The position numbers were made by a program, and so were the translations under genes. 64,000 nt of DNA from Pedobacter helvus. GTDB taxonomy: Bacteria > Bacteroidota > Bacteroidia > Sphingobacteriales > Sphingobacteriaceae. The notes below the pieces were generated by a model, which saw only the letters and a list, made by a program, of their open reading frames with translations, searched no databases and was not told the DNA's origin. This document shows, in pieces, positions 1 to 8,191 of this stretch. The stretch's first letter is position 1; every line of letters begins with the position of its first letter. The stretch covers positions 124,001 through 188,000 of the forward strand of contig NZ_SRMP01000007.1 of the NCBI RefSeq assembly GCF_005925325.1, in the 5' to 3' direction.

Positions 1-230
1 TCTAACAGCCCGTGATCAACCAGATCGCTCATACATTTATGGTAGGTTGTGTATGAACGGATGGCCGAATATTTCATTAGCTCCCTTCTAGATACCCGAA
101 ATTTATCAAACTTGGACGCCTTGTCCTGAACGGCCAGTATTGCTGAGAATAGGCTGATATGCGATTGGCGGAAAATCTTGTTTCCGCTTGCCAGTTTCAG
201 AAAACTGGCAAGTATCGTTGCTGTCTCCAT
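1..230 (-). CDS. Hypothetical protein, partial, partner of HTH gene
   Basis: An open frame starts at 230 and runs off the left edge of the window, giving about 76 visible residues. It begins METATILASFLKLASG and contains a helical stretch with R-R-E-L-M-K-Y-S and Y-H-K-C-M, typical of a small winged-helix-like protein. The start codon overlaps the stop of the upstream HTH gene by one base (TAATG), so the two are almost certainly co-transcribed and translationally coupled. Pairs of this kind are common next to mobilisation genes in Bacteroidota integrative elements (general knowledge). I do not recognise a named family; a DNA-binding or replication role is inference. Confidence 0.6.
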   Translation of the reverse strand, partial: METATILASFLKLASGNKIFRQSHISLFSAILAVQDKASKFDKFRVSRRELMKYSAIRSYTTYHKCMSDLVDHGLL

Positions 231-502
231 TATGACCTCCCGATTTCGCCCAACAACTGTTCTATATCAGAGTGCGCATAATAGAATATACCACCCAGCT
301 TTTCATACTTCAGTACGCCCTTGATGCGTAGGTTCTGTAAAGTCCCAGCCGAAATTTTCAGTAGCTTTCGTACCTCTGAACTTCTGAGCCATTGCTTTTC
401 TTTGTAGCTCTCATTATTGATATTAAGCTTTTCCAACTTCTCGAAAAGTTCTTTTTTGAAAGCTTCGAGATCCTCCCTAGTAATCAAATCCAATGTTGTC
501 AT
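230..502 (-). CDS. Helix-turn-helix (HTH_17 / excisionase-like) DNA-binding protein
   Basis: A 90-residue protein with a short helical N-terminus and a C-terminal winged helix at about residues 38-88 (WLRSSEVRKLLKIS, then GTLQNLRIKG, then Y-Y-x-x-S-D-I-E-Q-L-L). This is the usual layout of Bacteroidota HTH_17 proteins, which bind DNA in or near mobile elements and may act as excisionase or regulator. It is the first gene of a minus-strand pair with the partial gene downstream. Its presence beside a decayed integrase and relaxase supports a mobile-element origin. Whether it is a directionality factor or a transcription factor cannot be told from sequence. Confidence 0.8.
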   Translation of the reverse strand: MTTLDLITREDLEAFKKELFEKLEKLNINNESYKEKQWLRSSEVRKLLKISAGTLQNLRIKGVLKYEKLGGIFYYAHSDIEQLLGEIGRS

Positions 503-1089
503 AAATCAATACTTTAGTTAACGATTATGCAATTACATCATAAACCTCATTTAAACTTCTCTAGTAGAGAGAAATTTAAATTTGACTAATATCTGTAAGC
601 GCACATTTCCTTTACTCACAAAGGTGTATTAACTAGATTGGATTAATTGACAAGCACATAAGGAGGTCCCTAACTTTTATTAGATAAATGGTTATACAGC
701 AACGAATAATATATGTTCACTAAAATCTACTTTCGTAAGAAAAAATTAAACTAAGAAATCTCAAATTAGGCGTTAACCATCTTAAATACATTACAAATTA
801 ATTCACGTCTTAAGAATAAATCTACTTTTAGCAACGCCTATTGTGAGGCAAACTATTTTGCAATCAAAAGATTTATTTGAAAAAAAATAAACTAAAAATA
901 TTAGCAAAACAATGATTTAAATCAAATTATTTGTATGTTCGCATTCACATAAAAATAACTTTACGCTATTGTTGCGTGATTTTTTGTGGAAAACTTTCTA
1001 TTTAAGTGATTAGAGACAAGGCGCGCAATATTGATAAAGTTATTATGCATTTGGTATAAGCAAGCGATAAAGTAAAAAAAGGGTTATAA
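503..1089. other. AT-rich intergenic region between HTH gene and methyltransferase
   Basis: No gene is seen here. The stretch is very AT-rich and must hold divergent promoters for the HTH pair (minus) and the methyltransferase operon (plus). A small imperfect dyad lies at 557-571 (TCTCT-AGT-AGAGA) inside TTTAAA flanks, a possible operator for the HTH protein, but short dyads are frequent in AT-rich DNA. I see no clear TAnnTTTG box in front of the methyltransferase. Confidence 0.5.
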
Positions 1090-2010
1090 ATGGATATAGT
1101 ATCATTATTTTCAGGTGCTGGGGGGTTAGATTTAGGCCTAATAAATGCTGGCCATAAGATTGTATGGGCGAATGATATTGATCGAGACTCGTGCCTTTCT
1201 TATGAAAAGAACATTGGTAGTCATATAGTACATAAAGATATTTGTGAAGTTAAAGCGGAAGAAATCCCAGATTGTGACGTAGTTGTCGGGGGATTTCCTT
1301 GTCAGGGTTTCTCATTGGCAAATAAACTCAGACACAGTGATGATGACAGAAATACCTTATATCGTCAGTTTTACAGAGTAATTAACGAAAAGAAACCAGC
1401 ATATTTTCTTGCAGAAAATGTAAGAGGCATATTGAGTCTTGATAATGGCAATGCTATCAAGCAAATTGTCAGCGATTTTACAGAAGCCGGTTATCGAGTA
1501 AAATATAAAGCTTTTAATACTGCAGACTATGGTGTTCCTCAATCACGTGTAAGAGTGATTATCGCTGGTACCAGAACGGATATACCAAAAATGGCTGATT
1601 TTCAATTCCCTGAACCAACCCACGACAAAAGTAATTGGATTTCAGTAGGAAAAGCATTAAAAGATATTCCCGAGCCAGAAGAAACCAGCAAACTGTTCAA
1701 CCATGTTTACTCTAAATATAAAGTTACAAATCGTAATTATACAGGACATAGAAAAACAGATCCAAACAAACCTTCACCCACGATTCTAGCTCGAGGTAAC
1801 GGTAAAGGTGGAGTTTGTGCTATTCAACATCCTTTAAATCATAGGAGGATGAGTGTGCGAGAAAGTGCCACAGTCCAGACTTTCCCTATGAATTATGATT
1901 TTGTTGGATCCATGGGATCTATGTATCGCCAAGTTGGCAATGCTGTACCAATCAAATTTGGAGAGCATTTAGGATTAATGTTAAAGCAGCTTGAATTAGT
2001 TTTAATATGA
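1090..2010 (+). CDS. DNA cytosine-5 methyltransferase (first of tandem pair)
   Basis: A 306-residue C5 methyltransferase that would transfer a methyl group from S-adenosylmethionine to cytosine in a specific DNA site. The family motifs appear in order: motif I FSGAGGLDLG at residues 7-16, motif IV GGFPCQGFS with catalytic Cys71, motif VI ENVRG, motif VIII QSRVRV, motif IX RESATVQTFP and motif X GNAVP near the C-terminus. The target-recognition segment between VIII and IX is short. The stop overlaps the start of the next gene (ATGA). Next to a second methyltransferase and an HNH nuclease gene it is best read as the modification part of a type II restriction-modification system. The recognition sequence is unknown. 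Confidence 0.93.
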   Translation: MDIVSLFSGAGGLDLGLINAGHKIVWANDIDRDSCLSYEKNIGSHIVHKDICEVKAEEIPDCDVVVGGFPCQGFSLANKLRHSDDDRNTLYRQFYRVINEKKPAYFLAENVRGILSLDNGNAIKQIVSDFTEAGYRVKYKAFNTADYGVPQSRVRVIIAGTRTDIPKMADFQFPEPTHDKSNWISVGKALKDIPEPEETSKLFNHVYSKYKVTNRNYTGHRKTDPNKPSPTILARGNGKGGVCAIQHPLNHRRMSVRESATVQTFPMNYDFVGSMGSMYRQVGNAVPIKFGEHLGLMLKQLELVLI

Positions 2011-2975
2011 AAGTAGCATCACTTTTTTCCGGAGCTGGAGGTCTTGATTTAGGGTTTATAAATAAGGGGCATGAAGTAGTTTGGGCAAATGACAATTTTT
2101 ATGATGCTGTTCAAACATACAAAAGGAATATTTCCGACCATATATTATATAAAGATATTGCAGAGGTTTCATCTGATGAAATACCTGATCACGATATATT
2201 AATTGGTGGCTTCCCTTGTCAAGGTTTTAGTCTAGCTAATTCAAAAAGGGAAGAAAACGACACTAGGAATAAACTGTATCTCCAATTATTAAGGGTGTTA
2301 TTAGATAAAAAACCAAAGTTTTTTGTAGCTGAAAATGTTAAGGGAATTCTGAGTCTAGGGAAAGGTAAGATATTTGATTTTATTATGCAGGATTTTAAAA
2401 ATGCTGGGTACAACGTAAAATTTAAAGTTCTTAATGCAGCAGATTTCGGTGTGCCTCAAAGACGTGAGAGAGTAATTATCATTGGAGTAAGAAAGGACGT
2501 AGATTATGTCATTAATTATCCTGAATCAACGCATGACCAAAAAATATTTGACAATAAAAAGCCATGGGTCAGTATCGGTAAAGCTTTAGAAGACATTCCT
2601 GAACCGGAAGAAGATCATAGTTTATCAAATCATGATTATTCTAAATTCAAATTAAAATTTAACGGCTATCTTGGCAATAGAGCAATCGACCCTGATAAAC
2701 CTGCGCCAACGGTTACAGCGAGAGGTGATGATAAGGGGGGCGTTGTCGTTCTGCACCATCCGAAAAACCATCGAAGAATGTCAGTTAGAGAATTAGCTTT
2801 GGTTCAATCTTTCCCAATTAACTTTATATTTGAAGGAAATAGATCTTCCGCTTATCGGCAAATAGGCAATGCAGTACCACCTTTGCTGGGTGAAGCTATA
2901 GCATCTATGTTCCCTTTAACGCTTGATGAAAATGAAATTAATCAGAACTCCGATAAAGCCCTTTGCGAACTATAA
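2007..2975 (+). CDS. DNA cytosine-5 methyltransferase (second of tandem pair)
   Basis: A 322-residue C5 methyltransferase clearly paralogous to its upstream neighbour: FSGAGGLDLG at 7-16, GGFPCQGFSLAN with catalytic Cys71, ENVKG, PQRRERVIIIG, RELALVQSFP and GNAVPP are all present. The start overlaps the upstream stop by four bases. Similarity extends through the recognition segment (both carry ARG and N-H-R-R-M). Two related C5 enzymes side by side are known from type II systems with asymmetric sites, where each enzyme modifies one strand; that is the likely explanation here but remains inference. The last 50 bases overlap the nuclease gene in another frame, so expression is coupled. Confidence 0.93.
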   Translation: MKVASLFSGAGGLDLGFINKGHEVVWANDNFYDAVQTYKRNISDHILYKDIAEVSSDEIPDHDILIGGFPCQGFSLANSKREENDTRNKLYLQLLRVLLDKKPKFFVAENVKGILSLGKGKIFDFIMQDFKNAGYNVKFKVLNAADFGVPQRRERVIIIGVRKDVDYVINYPESTHDQKIFDNKKPWVSIGKALEDIPEPEEDHSLSNHDYSKFKLKFNGYLGNRAIDPDKPAPTVTARGDDKGGVVVLHHPKNHRRMSVRELALVQSFPINFIFEGNRSSAYRQIGNAVPPLLGEAIASMFPLTLDENEINQNSDKALCEL

Positions 2976-4161
2976 GTGGCGATGGGCAGTTTTAACCCCT
3001 ACTGAGTCATTAAACGATCCGCCTGTTTTCCTTGGTGTGTTAAGAGTTTTTAATGAGTTTCAAAGTTATCCGCCAGGATCGCCCGAAATTTTGAGAGGTC
3101 TTGGCACCGTACAATTAGAGACCAATTCTAAGGTTGATTTGGTAAGGAACAAAGAAAGAAATCTTCTACGAAACTCTGGGCAATATTGGAGAGCTTTAGG
3201 TTTACTTCAACCATCGCACGGAATAGTATCTTTAAGCCCTTTCGGTAAATTGCTCGCAGATGGAGCAATAACCCAAGTTGAATTTGCTACAACTATAGTA
3301 AAAACATTAGAGTTACCTAACAGAAATATAGAAGACCCAACAGAATGGGATAAAAAGCAATTAGTAATAAAGCCGTTGGAGCTGATTTTAGATATCCTAT
3401 CATTTATTTCGTCAAGTATTGATGATTCCGAAGGATATATTACGCCTTTAGAGTTAAGAAAAATTTTGATACCAATGGCCGGTGATAATTATACTATTGA
3501 AGAGTATAGTTTAGCGCTGGTACAATTCAGACAAGGTATCTTGGATATATCTAAATTCCCAGATTGTACCCCCAGTTCGAATGACAAGCGAATGGCTAGA
3601 GAATTCCTTATTTTTTTAACCAACTATGGATTTTGTAAATGTCAAAATAAAGCTGCAAGCAATGACAACGAAAAATACGAGCTTGCGAGCATCTCGAAGG
3701 AAGAAATTGTTGAACTACATAATATTAATATCAAGCGCAGAACTTTAGTAGAAGCTGTAAGAGAGATTAAGATAACCCAGATCCCTGCAAACGTTGAAAG
3801 AAAAAAAGTATTTAGAGAAGTCATTAATAGACCTTATCAAAACATTTTTAGAAAGAACACTTTAATTCAATTCAACTATACCTGTGTAATAACTGGAGTT
3901 AATATTGATAATGTGTTGGAAGCCGCACATATTATTCCAGTTTCTGAGAATGGTTCAGATCAAGCAGATAATAGTTTATGCTTAAGGTCTGACATACATC
4001 AGCTTTTTGATAGTGGTCATTTGAGGCTATTCTCTAATGGTAATGTCAGACTGTCAGATTTAGCGGGGACTAGCAATAATTATGGAATCTTACCGTCAAA
4101 TATTCAACTCCCTGAATTTATTAATCGAGACTATTTAGATTGGAGAATAAAATATTTGTAA
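2926..4161 (+). CDS. HNH endonuclease, probable restriction enzyme of the system
   Basis: A protein of about 411 residues whose C-terminus is an HNH_2-type domain: EAAHI with His335, DNSLCLR with Asn349 and DIHQLFDSGH with His358 (numbered from the ATG at 2926). The domain would coordinate a metal ion and cut DNA. The N-terminal 270 residues are not a family I can name; they are predicted helical and may recognise the site. A TTG at 2923 and ATGs at 2926 and 2932 are all possible starts; 2926 was chosen because it is the first ATG. The gene overlaps the second methyltransferase, which strongly suggests it is the cognate restriction endonuclease, although direct evidence of cleavage specificity is absent. 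Confidence 0.85.
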   Translation: MKMKLIRTPIKPFANYKWRWAVLTPTESLNDPPVFLGVLRVFNEFQSYPPGSPEILRGLGTVQLETNSKVDLVRNKERNLLRNSGQYWRALGLLQPSHGIVSLSPFGKLLADGAITQVEFATTIVKTLELPNRNIEDPTEWDKKQLVIKPLELILDILSFISSSIDDSEGYITPLELRKILIPMAGDNYTIEEYSLALVQFRQGILDISKFPDCTPSSNDKRMAREFLIFLTNYGFCKCQNKAASNDNEKYELASISKEEIVELHNINIKRRTLVEAVREIKITQIPANVERKKVFREVINRPYQNIFRKNTLIQFNYTCVITGVNIDNVLEAAHIIPVSENGSDQADNSLCLRSDIHQLFDSGHLRLFSNGNVRLSDLAGTSNNYGILPSNIQLPEFINRDYLDWRIKYL

Positions 4162-4240
4162 TTTCAAGAATTACACTGGTATGGTTAAGTGAAAATCTAG
4201 AAAGTGTCAGTGATACAGGAAACCAAATAGTGATTGAAAA

Positions 4241-4747
4241 ATGGATAATGAGACCTATAAAATAAAATTTGATTACTCAACTTTGGATAAACTTAAGAAT
4301 ATAGCTTTAAAGCATTTGAAAGTTGACAATATGAATAATCTGAGAGACAAATTTGAGGGTCAGTCATATCTAAATGCATTTCTAGTCAAGTCGTTTGCGG
4401 AACTGACTTTAGAGCGATTCTTAGGTTTTTCATTTATTGATGAAAATCTTAAAACCTTAAGAAAAGATTATCAGCCTGAAATTATTGTAGAAAACAAGAA
4501 ACTAATCATAATTGCATTCAAGCATGATGAAGTGCCAAAAATCCGCAGAATCGAATTCGAACTTGCCGTTTTTGTTTCAATCAACCTTCATAATAAAACG
4601 GCCGAAATCCTTGGATTTTTGGATTACAAAAGTATAGTGGATAATTGTTCAGATTATACTATATCGCCACTAACTTCAAAGATTTTTATAGGCTCGTTTT
4701 CTGATTTCAAACTTCTAAAATCGGTAGACCTACTAAAATCAAACTAG
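4241..4747 (+). CDS. Hypothetical protein, possible degenerate PD-(D/E)XK-like fold
   Basis: A 168-residue soluble protein with no signal peptide, 79 bases after the HNH gene and in the same direction, so probably the last gene of the restriction operon. Around residues 80-100 it has a hydrophobic strand pattern (DYQPEIIVENKKLIIIAFK) that resembles the core of PD-(D/E)XK nucleases, but the acidic residue expected just before the lysine is missing. The C-terminal half is beta-rich and ends in a leucine-rich helix. I do not recognise the family. A DNA-binding or nuclease-accessory role is suggested only by position and this weak resemblance. Confidence 0.6.
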   Translation: MDNETYKIKFDYSTLDKLKNIALKHLKVDNMNNLRDKFEGQSYLNAFLVKSFAELTLERFLGFSFIDENLKTLRKDYQPEIIVENKKLIIIAFKHDEVPKIRRIEFELAVFVSINLHNKTAEILGFLDYKSIVDNCSDYTISPLTSKIFIGSFSDFKLLKSVDLLKSN

Positions 4748-5309
4748 TTTTGATAATAGCGTGTAGATTATTCTAAAACTGGCCACCGCTTTTTTTGCAA
4801 ACTAGCGAGATCTAACGTCGCAAACTTGGCACTGATTTTCGCTAAAAAGTATTCAACCTACTGATTTTAAGTGGATTTGAGACTCTCCATATGTATTCCG
4901 GAACAAAAGTGTTGTTTGATGAACGAAATCGACTCTGGGTGGAGGAAAAACCGCTTTAAAAGATAAGCAAAGTCGGACAGCTAATCTATTTTCCAAGTGC
5001 TATTATTAGAGTGCCTTTGGTAGCTCGGAGGGACTTTTGCAAAGCAAAAGGAGCCTTTCTTCAGGATTACAGAAGTGGTAATAAAGGGGTAAGAAGAATC
5101 TTATGTTCTCTGAGAGGATCTATGCGGTAAGCCTCCTACAAATCCATAGTGCCGACTGAAAAGTTTGAAACGTACAGGGATGGATAGTATTTCCGAAATA
5201 CACATTAAAGATTTCTCTGACAAAAATGTGAATCTAAAACTGTAGGAATTACCACTTTTTTTTCTCAAATTGGAAGTATAAATGCCTCACACTAATCTAA
5301 ATTAACTTA
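4748..5309. other. Intergenic region with likely gene debris
   Basis: No intact gene is seen. A plus-strand frame with several stops runs from about 4920 to 5130 and reads like decayed coding sequence, for example GNKGVRRILCSLRGSMR just before the stop near 5128. The string ACTGGCCACCGC near 4779, echoed by AAACTAGCGAGA, is reminiscent of the ends of some insertion sequences, but I cannot place it in a family. The promoter of the downstream 597-residue gene must lie near the right end. Confidence 0.4.
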
Positions 5310-7103
5310 ATGAACCCTGTCGATATTTCCAATATTCTATTGAATGAAAATGGATATTTTTATAAAAAGAAAAAAAGCAAGATAGCAAAGTCAGATATAG
5401 AGAAATTGTTCCGGCAGTGTTTAACTGATAAAGCTGCGAATAAAAGTTACGAACCTATGATTAGGGCTTCTCTTTTTGAAAGTGGCAAGGAGGTTGCTAA
5501 ATATTCAGTTCTTATCTTTGACTATCAGCAACGTCCATCGTTTATGAAAGCAGACGCCCATTTATGGGAGAGAAAAACTGGCTTGTTTATTATATTGGAG
5601 CATTTGGATTACCTAGCTGTAATCAGGAAAAATGTTTCAGGTGCGCACCACCTTTACCAGATTGTGGAAGAGATAGATTACAGTATCTTAACTAACTTTA
5701 TGGTAACCGATACCAGTAAATTTGAAAAAATTATTTCAAGTAACCTGAACACAGCTGAAAATGCTACACAAACTAAAAGTGCGGAAGGAATTGATCTTAA
5801 AGGTGTTATGTCAAGGTTTAGCATAAGTAAGCAGATTATTAATGCGGTAAGGTTAGATAATGGCGGAGAAAAATCTAGCATTACTTTAAATACATCTAGA
5901 GTTAATTCACTTAATATTCGAAATGATTTCGAGCCTGCCTTATTTTGGCTAATTAAAATCATAAAACTAATTGATGTAGCTTATAAAGCTCCAAAGACTA
6001 ATAGTTTTGTTGCTGGATTTGCAAAGCCATTGGTTTTCTCAACCGAAATCAAAACTTTGCAGCCGAAGTTTCTTTTTTTGAGGTTTCAGTCTGTTAAAGA
6101 TGCTTTAGAGGCTGGACTAATATCCGATGCATTCACTCAAGACGATAAAGGCAAAAAGAATAAAGTGGATTTGGTCGCTTTCTTGGATAGTAATTCTAAA
6201 TTATTTTCCCTAACTAGATATGATGCACGAACTTATTCTCATGGAAATACCTCAATAAAGCTTAATTTAAATACAATTTCTTTTCGAGACCCTTCATTCC
6301 AAGAAATTCAAGTGAGCTTTGGTGGGCCCGATTCTGTTTCACTACAGGAATATATAAATCTACAGCAACAGTTTATTGTAACTTTTGATAAACCAGACTA
6401 TGCTTATACGCATAGAAAGATTTTCCAAGACCATAGGCTGCTAGAAGATCTAGATATTTTTATGGATACATTTATTGCTGAACCGCATTTAGCGAAAGTG
6501 ACTTCTGAAAAAGGCAAAACAACTAAAACGTCGAAGATATTCAGTGCAAGGTCTATTTTCGGATATTTGGAGAGTAAGTATTTGTCGACTGTCGACTGCA
6601 TGATTTGTGATGATATGGGAACTGAGTGGGGTGATCACATCAGTGTTAAAGGTGATGAAATAACTTTTTATCATTCAAAATATGATAAACCTGGTCTTTC
6701 TGCAACTAAGTTAGAAGTAGTGTTTGGACAGGCACAGAAAAATCTAGCTTTCATTGCAATGACAGATGAAATGGTTAGTAAGAGAGCCTTAAGATGGTCT
6801 TCTAATTATTCTAAAACATCAATTCCTCGAATAAGAAAACATGATGGAAGCGGCATGACGCCAATCGAAAGTGTTAAGAGAAGTATTGCTAGAGCAGCTG
6901 GTAGTGGCAACCTTCAAGCTAAAGTTTATGTGGTAATAAATTTTCTTTCCAAATCTCAGCTTTCCGCATCTTTGGCAAAGGTTAAAGGAGGTGAAACCTT
7001 CCACGATCAAGGAGTTACACTACAAATACTATGGTTTGTAAATTCGCTACTAGCCAGTGCGAATGATATTGGGGCTAGATTTAAAATAATTTGTAGGCCA
7101 TAA
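5310..7103 (+). CDS. Unrecognised 597-residue protein with nuclease-like C-terminal motifs
   Basis: A large cytoplasmic-looking protein without signal peptide or membrane segments. The N-terminal half (about 1-200) is mixed alpha/beta and carries LTNFMVTD and GIDLKGVMSRF; the middle (240-400) is beta-rich. The C-terminal third has a conserved-looking block: CDDMGTEWGD at 433-442 (Asp434, Asp435, Glu439), then strand FYHSK with Lys457, then GQAQKNL at 473-479. An acidic pair followed by a strand ending in a lysine fits a PD-(D/E)XK-type nuclease core, and similar blocks occur in proteins of defence islands as far as I recall. I cannot name the family. Its place beside a restriction-modification unit favours an anti-phage role (inference). 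Confidence 0.7.
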   Translation: MNPVDISNILLNENGYFYKKKKSKIAKSDIEKLFRQCLTDKAANKSYEPMIRASLFESGKEVAKYSVLIFDYQQRPSFMKADAHLWERKTGLFIILEHLDYLAVIRKNVSGAHHLYQIVEEIDYSILTNFMVTDTSKFEKIISSNLNTAENATQTKSAEGIDLKGVMSRFSISKQIINAVRLDNGGEKSSITLNTSRVNSLNIRNDFEPALFWLIKIIKLIDVAYKAPKTNSFVAGFAKPLVFSTEIKTLQPKFLFLRFQSVKDALEAGLISDAFTQDDKGKKNKVDLVAFLDSNSKLFSLTRYDARTYSHGNTSIKLNLNTISFRDPSFQEIQVSFGGPDSVSLQEYINLQQQFIVTFDKPDYAYTHRKIFQDHRLLEDLDIFMDTFIAEPHLAKVTSEKGKTTKTSKIFSARSIFGYLESKYLSTVDCMICDDMGTEWGDHISVKGDEITFYHSKYDKPGLSATKLEVVFGQAQKNLAFIAMTDEMVSKRALRWSSNYSKTSIPRIRKHDGSGMTPIESVKRSIARAAGSGNLQAKVYVVINFLSKSQLSASLAKVKGGETFHDQGVTLQILWFVNSLLASANDIGARFKIICRP

Positions 7104-7171
7104 TTCTTTAACTCAACAATACCAGAACATAACTTTAAAAATTCTTTAACTACTTTGGAATTCGTTATATA

Positions 7172-7197
7172 AATTGCTATATTTAAGTATAGCAATT
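7172..7197. repeat. Perfect 10-bp inverted repeat
   Basis: AATTGCTATA (7172-7181) and TATAGCAATT (7188-7197) are exact reverse complements around a 6-base loop. It lies 69 bases after the stop of the 597-residue gene. There is no run of T after it on either strand, so it is either a weak transcript-end hairpin or a protein-binding dyad. Confidence 0.55.
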
Positions 7198-7220
7198 GTA
7201 ACTAAAAGATACATTTAAAA

Positions 7221-7461
7221 GGTGAGCGATTCGGTGAGTCAGAAAGCAAAACCTTTACAGATAGTCATCAAACGCAGGAAAAAGGACAAGGTTCTTATCC
7301 CAGCGGGATCACAGAAATGACTAACAAAACGTATAAAACCCTGCAATCGCACGATTAGCAGGGTTTTTACTTTAAGGACGTTACCAAAACTTGCACGAAT
7401 TCCCAAAAAAAGGGTGCGTAATTCGGTGAGTCATCCTGAAAGTCTGTACGACTCACGGAAT
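7221..7461. repeat. att-like direct and inverted repeats (ATTCGGTGAGTCA)
   Basis: ATTCGGTGAGTCA occurs exactly at 7229-7241 and 7421-7433. Extending left gives 21 bases (7221-7241 and 7413-7433) with three mismatches. A reverse-complement copy with one mismatch (GACTCACGGAAT) lies at 7450-7461, so the right copy is part of an inverted pair. Direct core repeats flanking a short segment next to a broken tyrosine recombinase are what attachment sites of integrated elements look like. The terminator hairpin at 7336-7366 sits between the copies. Confidence 0.55.
7336..7368 (+). terminator. Intrinsic terminator hairpin
   Basis: AAACCCTGC (7336-7344) pairs with GCAGGGTTT (7358-7366), and the inner AATCG/CGATT also pair, giving a long stem with one bulge and a two-base loop, followed by a run of five T. 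It reads nearly as well on the minus strand, so it may stop transcription in both directions. It lies between two att-like repeats. Confidence 0.8.
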
Positions 7462-7511
7462 AAGCTGTATCCATACTAAAACTGTCGACAGGAACTTTCT
7501 TTCACAGGAAG

Positions 7512-7828
7512 AATCCAGATCATATTACAGAAGAGGTTTATCTTTGCGAGGTTGGATGTTTTATTAGGGACGTTCTCCTATTCTGCTGCTTTACCGGACT
7601 GGCCTATGCCGATGTGCCGAAGCTCCCATCTGCGGCAATCCTGGAACCGTGTTTCCCGTTCAGAGCAACCAGAAGATGAAGTAGATAGCCGAGTTGTGCC
7701 GTATCGAAAAGAAACTGACCTCACATATCGCCCGACATACCTTTGCGTCGACCGTGACGCTATTAAACGGTGTTCCCATTGAAAGCGTATCAGAGATGCT
7801 CGGGCATACCAATATTAGGGCAACGCGT
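7512..7828 (+). pseudogene. Tyrosine recombinase (integrase) remnant
   Basis: Two fragments of a Bacteroidota tyrosine recombinase can be read. The first (frame through 7551, ending at a TGA at 7677-7679) gives FIRDVLLFCCFTGLAYADV, the characteristic start of the catalytic domain. The second, in another frame from 7688, gives LTSHIARHTFAST (the His-x-x-Arg box) and SEMLGHTNIRAT (the Gly-His box). About 100 residues between them, the N-terminal arm and core-binding domains, and the C-terminal Tyr are missing. So this is a dead gene with an internal deletion and frameshift, cut off at about 7828 by unrelated DNA. It marks the site of a former integrated element. Confidence 0.88.
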
Positions 7829-8163
7829 TCATTACGCCTAAATTCTCTCCAAAAAACATAGTTCCCACTTTTGTTCTTCCTATATGCTTTAAAAGTCCAA
7901 CAATTTGGGGCTTTTGAGATAGAGTCTCCAACTACTAAAAACTGAGTTTGTTTAAACATTGAGAAATAATCTCCTGTAAAAAAGGCACCATCCTTATAAA
8001 AATATTTATAGCCGCCCCGTCCTTCATATTCAACTTTCAAAATTTTAGAATTGATGGATGAGCTGAACAAGTCTTTACTAAATCTGTTTTGCTCTAGCAA
8101 GATAGAGGTAAGGATACCAATGAATATTATAATGACAATAGCACCTGTCAACTTTTTTATCAT
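7660..8163 (-). CDS. Chimeric ORF: small membrane-anchored protein fused to integrase antisense
   Basis: The 167-residue frame begins with a strong membrane anchor or signal (GAIVIIIFIGILTSIL at about 7-22), followed by an extracytoplasmic part rich in Tyr, Phe and Gly (YEGRGGYKYFYKDGAFF). From about residue 112 onward the sequence is simply the complement of the integrase remnant on the other strand. The genuine gene therefore probably lost its 3' end at the recombination junction near 7830, and the last 50-odd residues are accidental. Function unknown. It is the last of a minus-strand trio with the lipoprotein pseudogene and the membrane protein upstream. Confidence 0.5.
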   Translation of the reverse strand: MIKKLTGAIVIIIFIGILTSILLEQNRFSKDLFSSSINSKILKVEYEGRGGYKYFYKDGAFFTGDYFSMFKQTQFLVVGDSISKAPNCWTFKAYRKNKSGNYVFWREFRRNERVALILVCPSISDTLSMGTPFNSVTVDAKVCRAICEVSFFSIRHNSAIYFIFWLL

Positions 8164-8191
8164 GTAGTAATTTTAAATTAACGATTTTATT

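Noticed and set aside
4748..5309. A full insertion sequence
   Set aside because: Only short strings recall IS ends; no transposase frame or terminal inverted repeats could be found.
5678..5962. Minus-strand 94-codon open frame
   Set aside because: Antisense to the 597-residue gene, hydrophobic only because of the complementary codons.
7552..7782. Plus-strand 76-codon open frame starting at 7552
   Set aside because: It is the wrong frame across the integrase remnant; the neighbouring frames show the real recombinase motifs.
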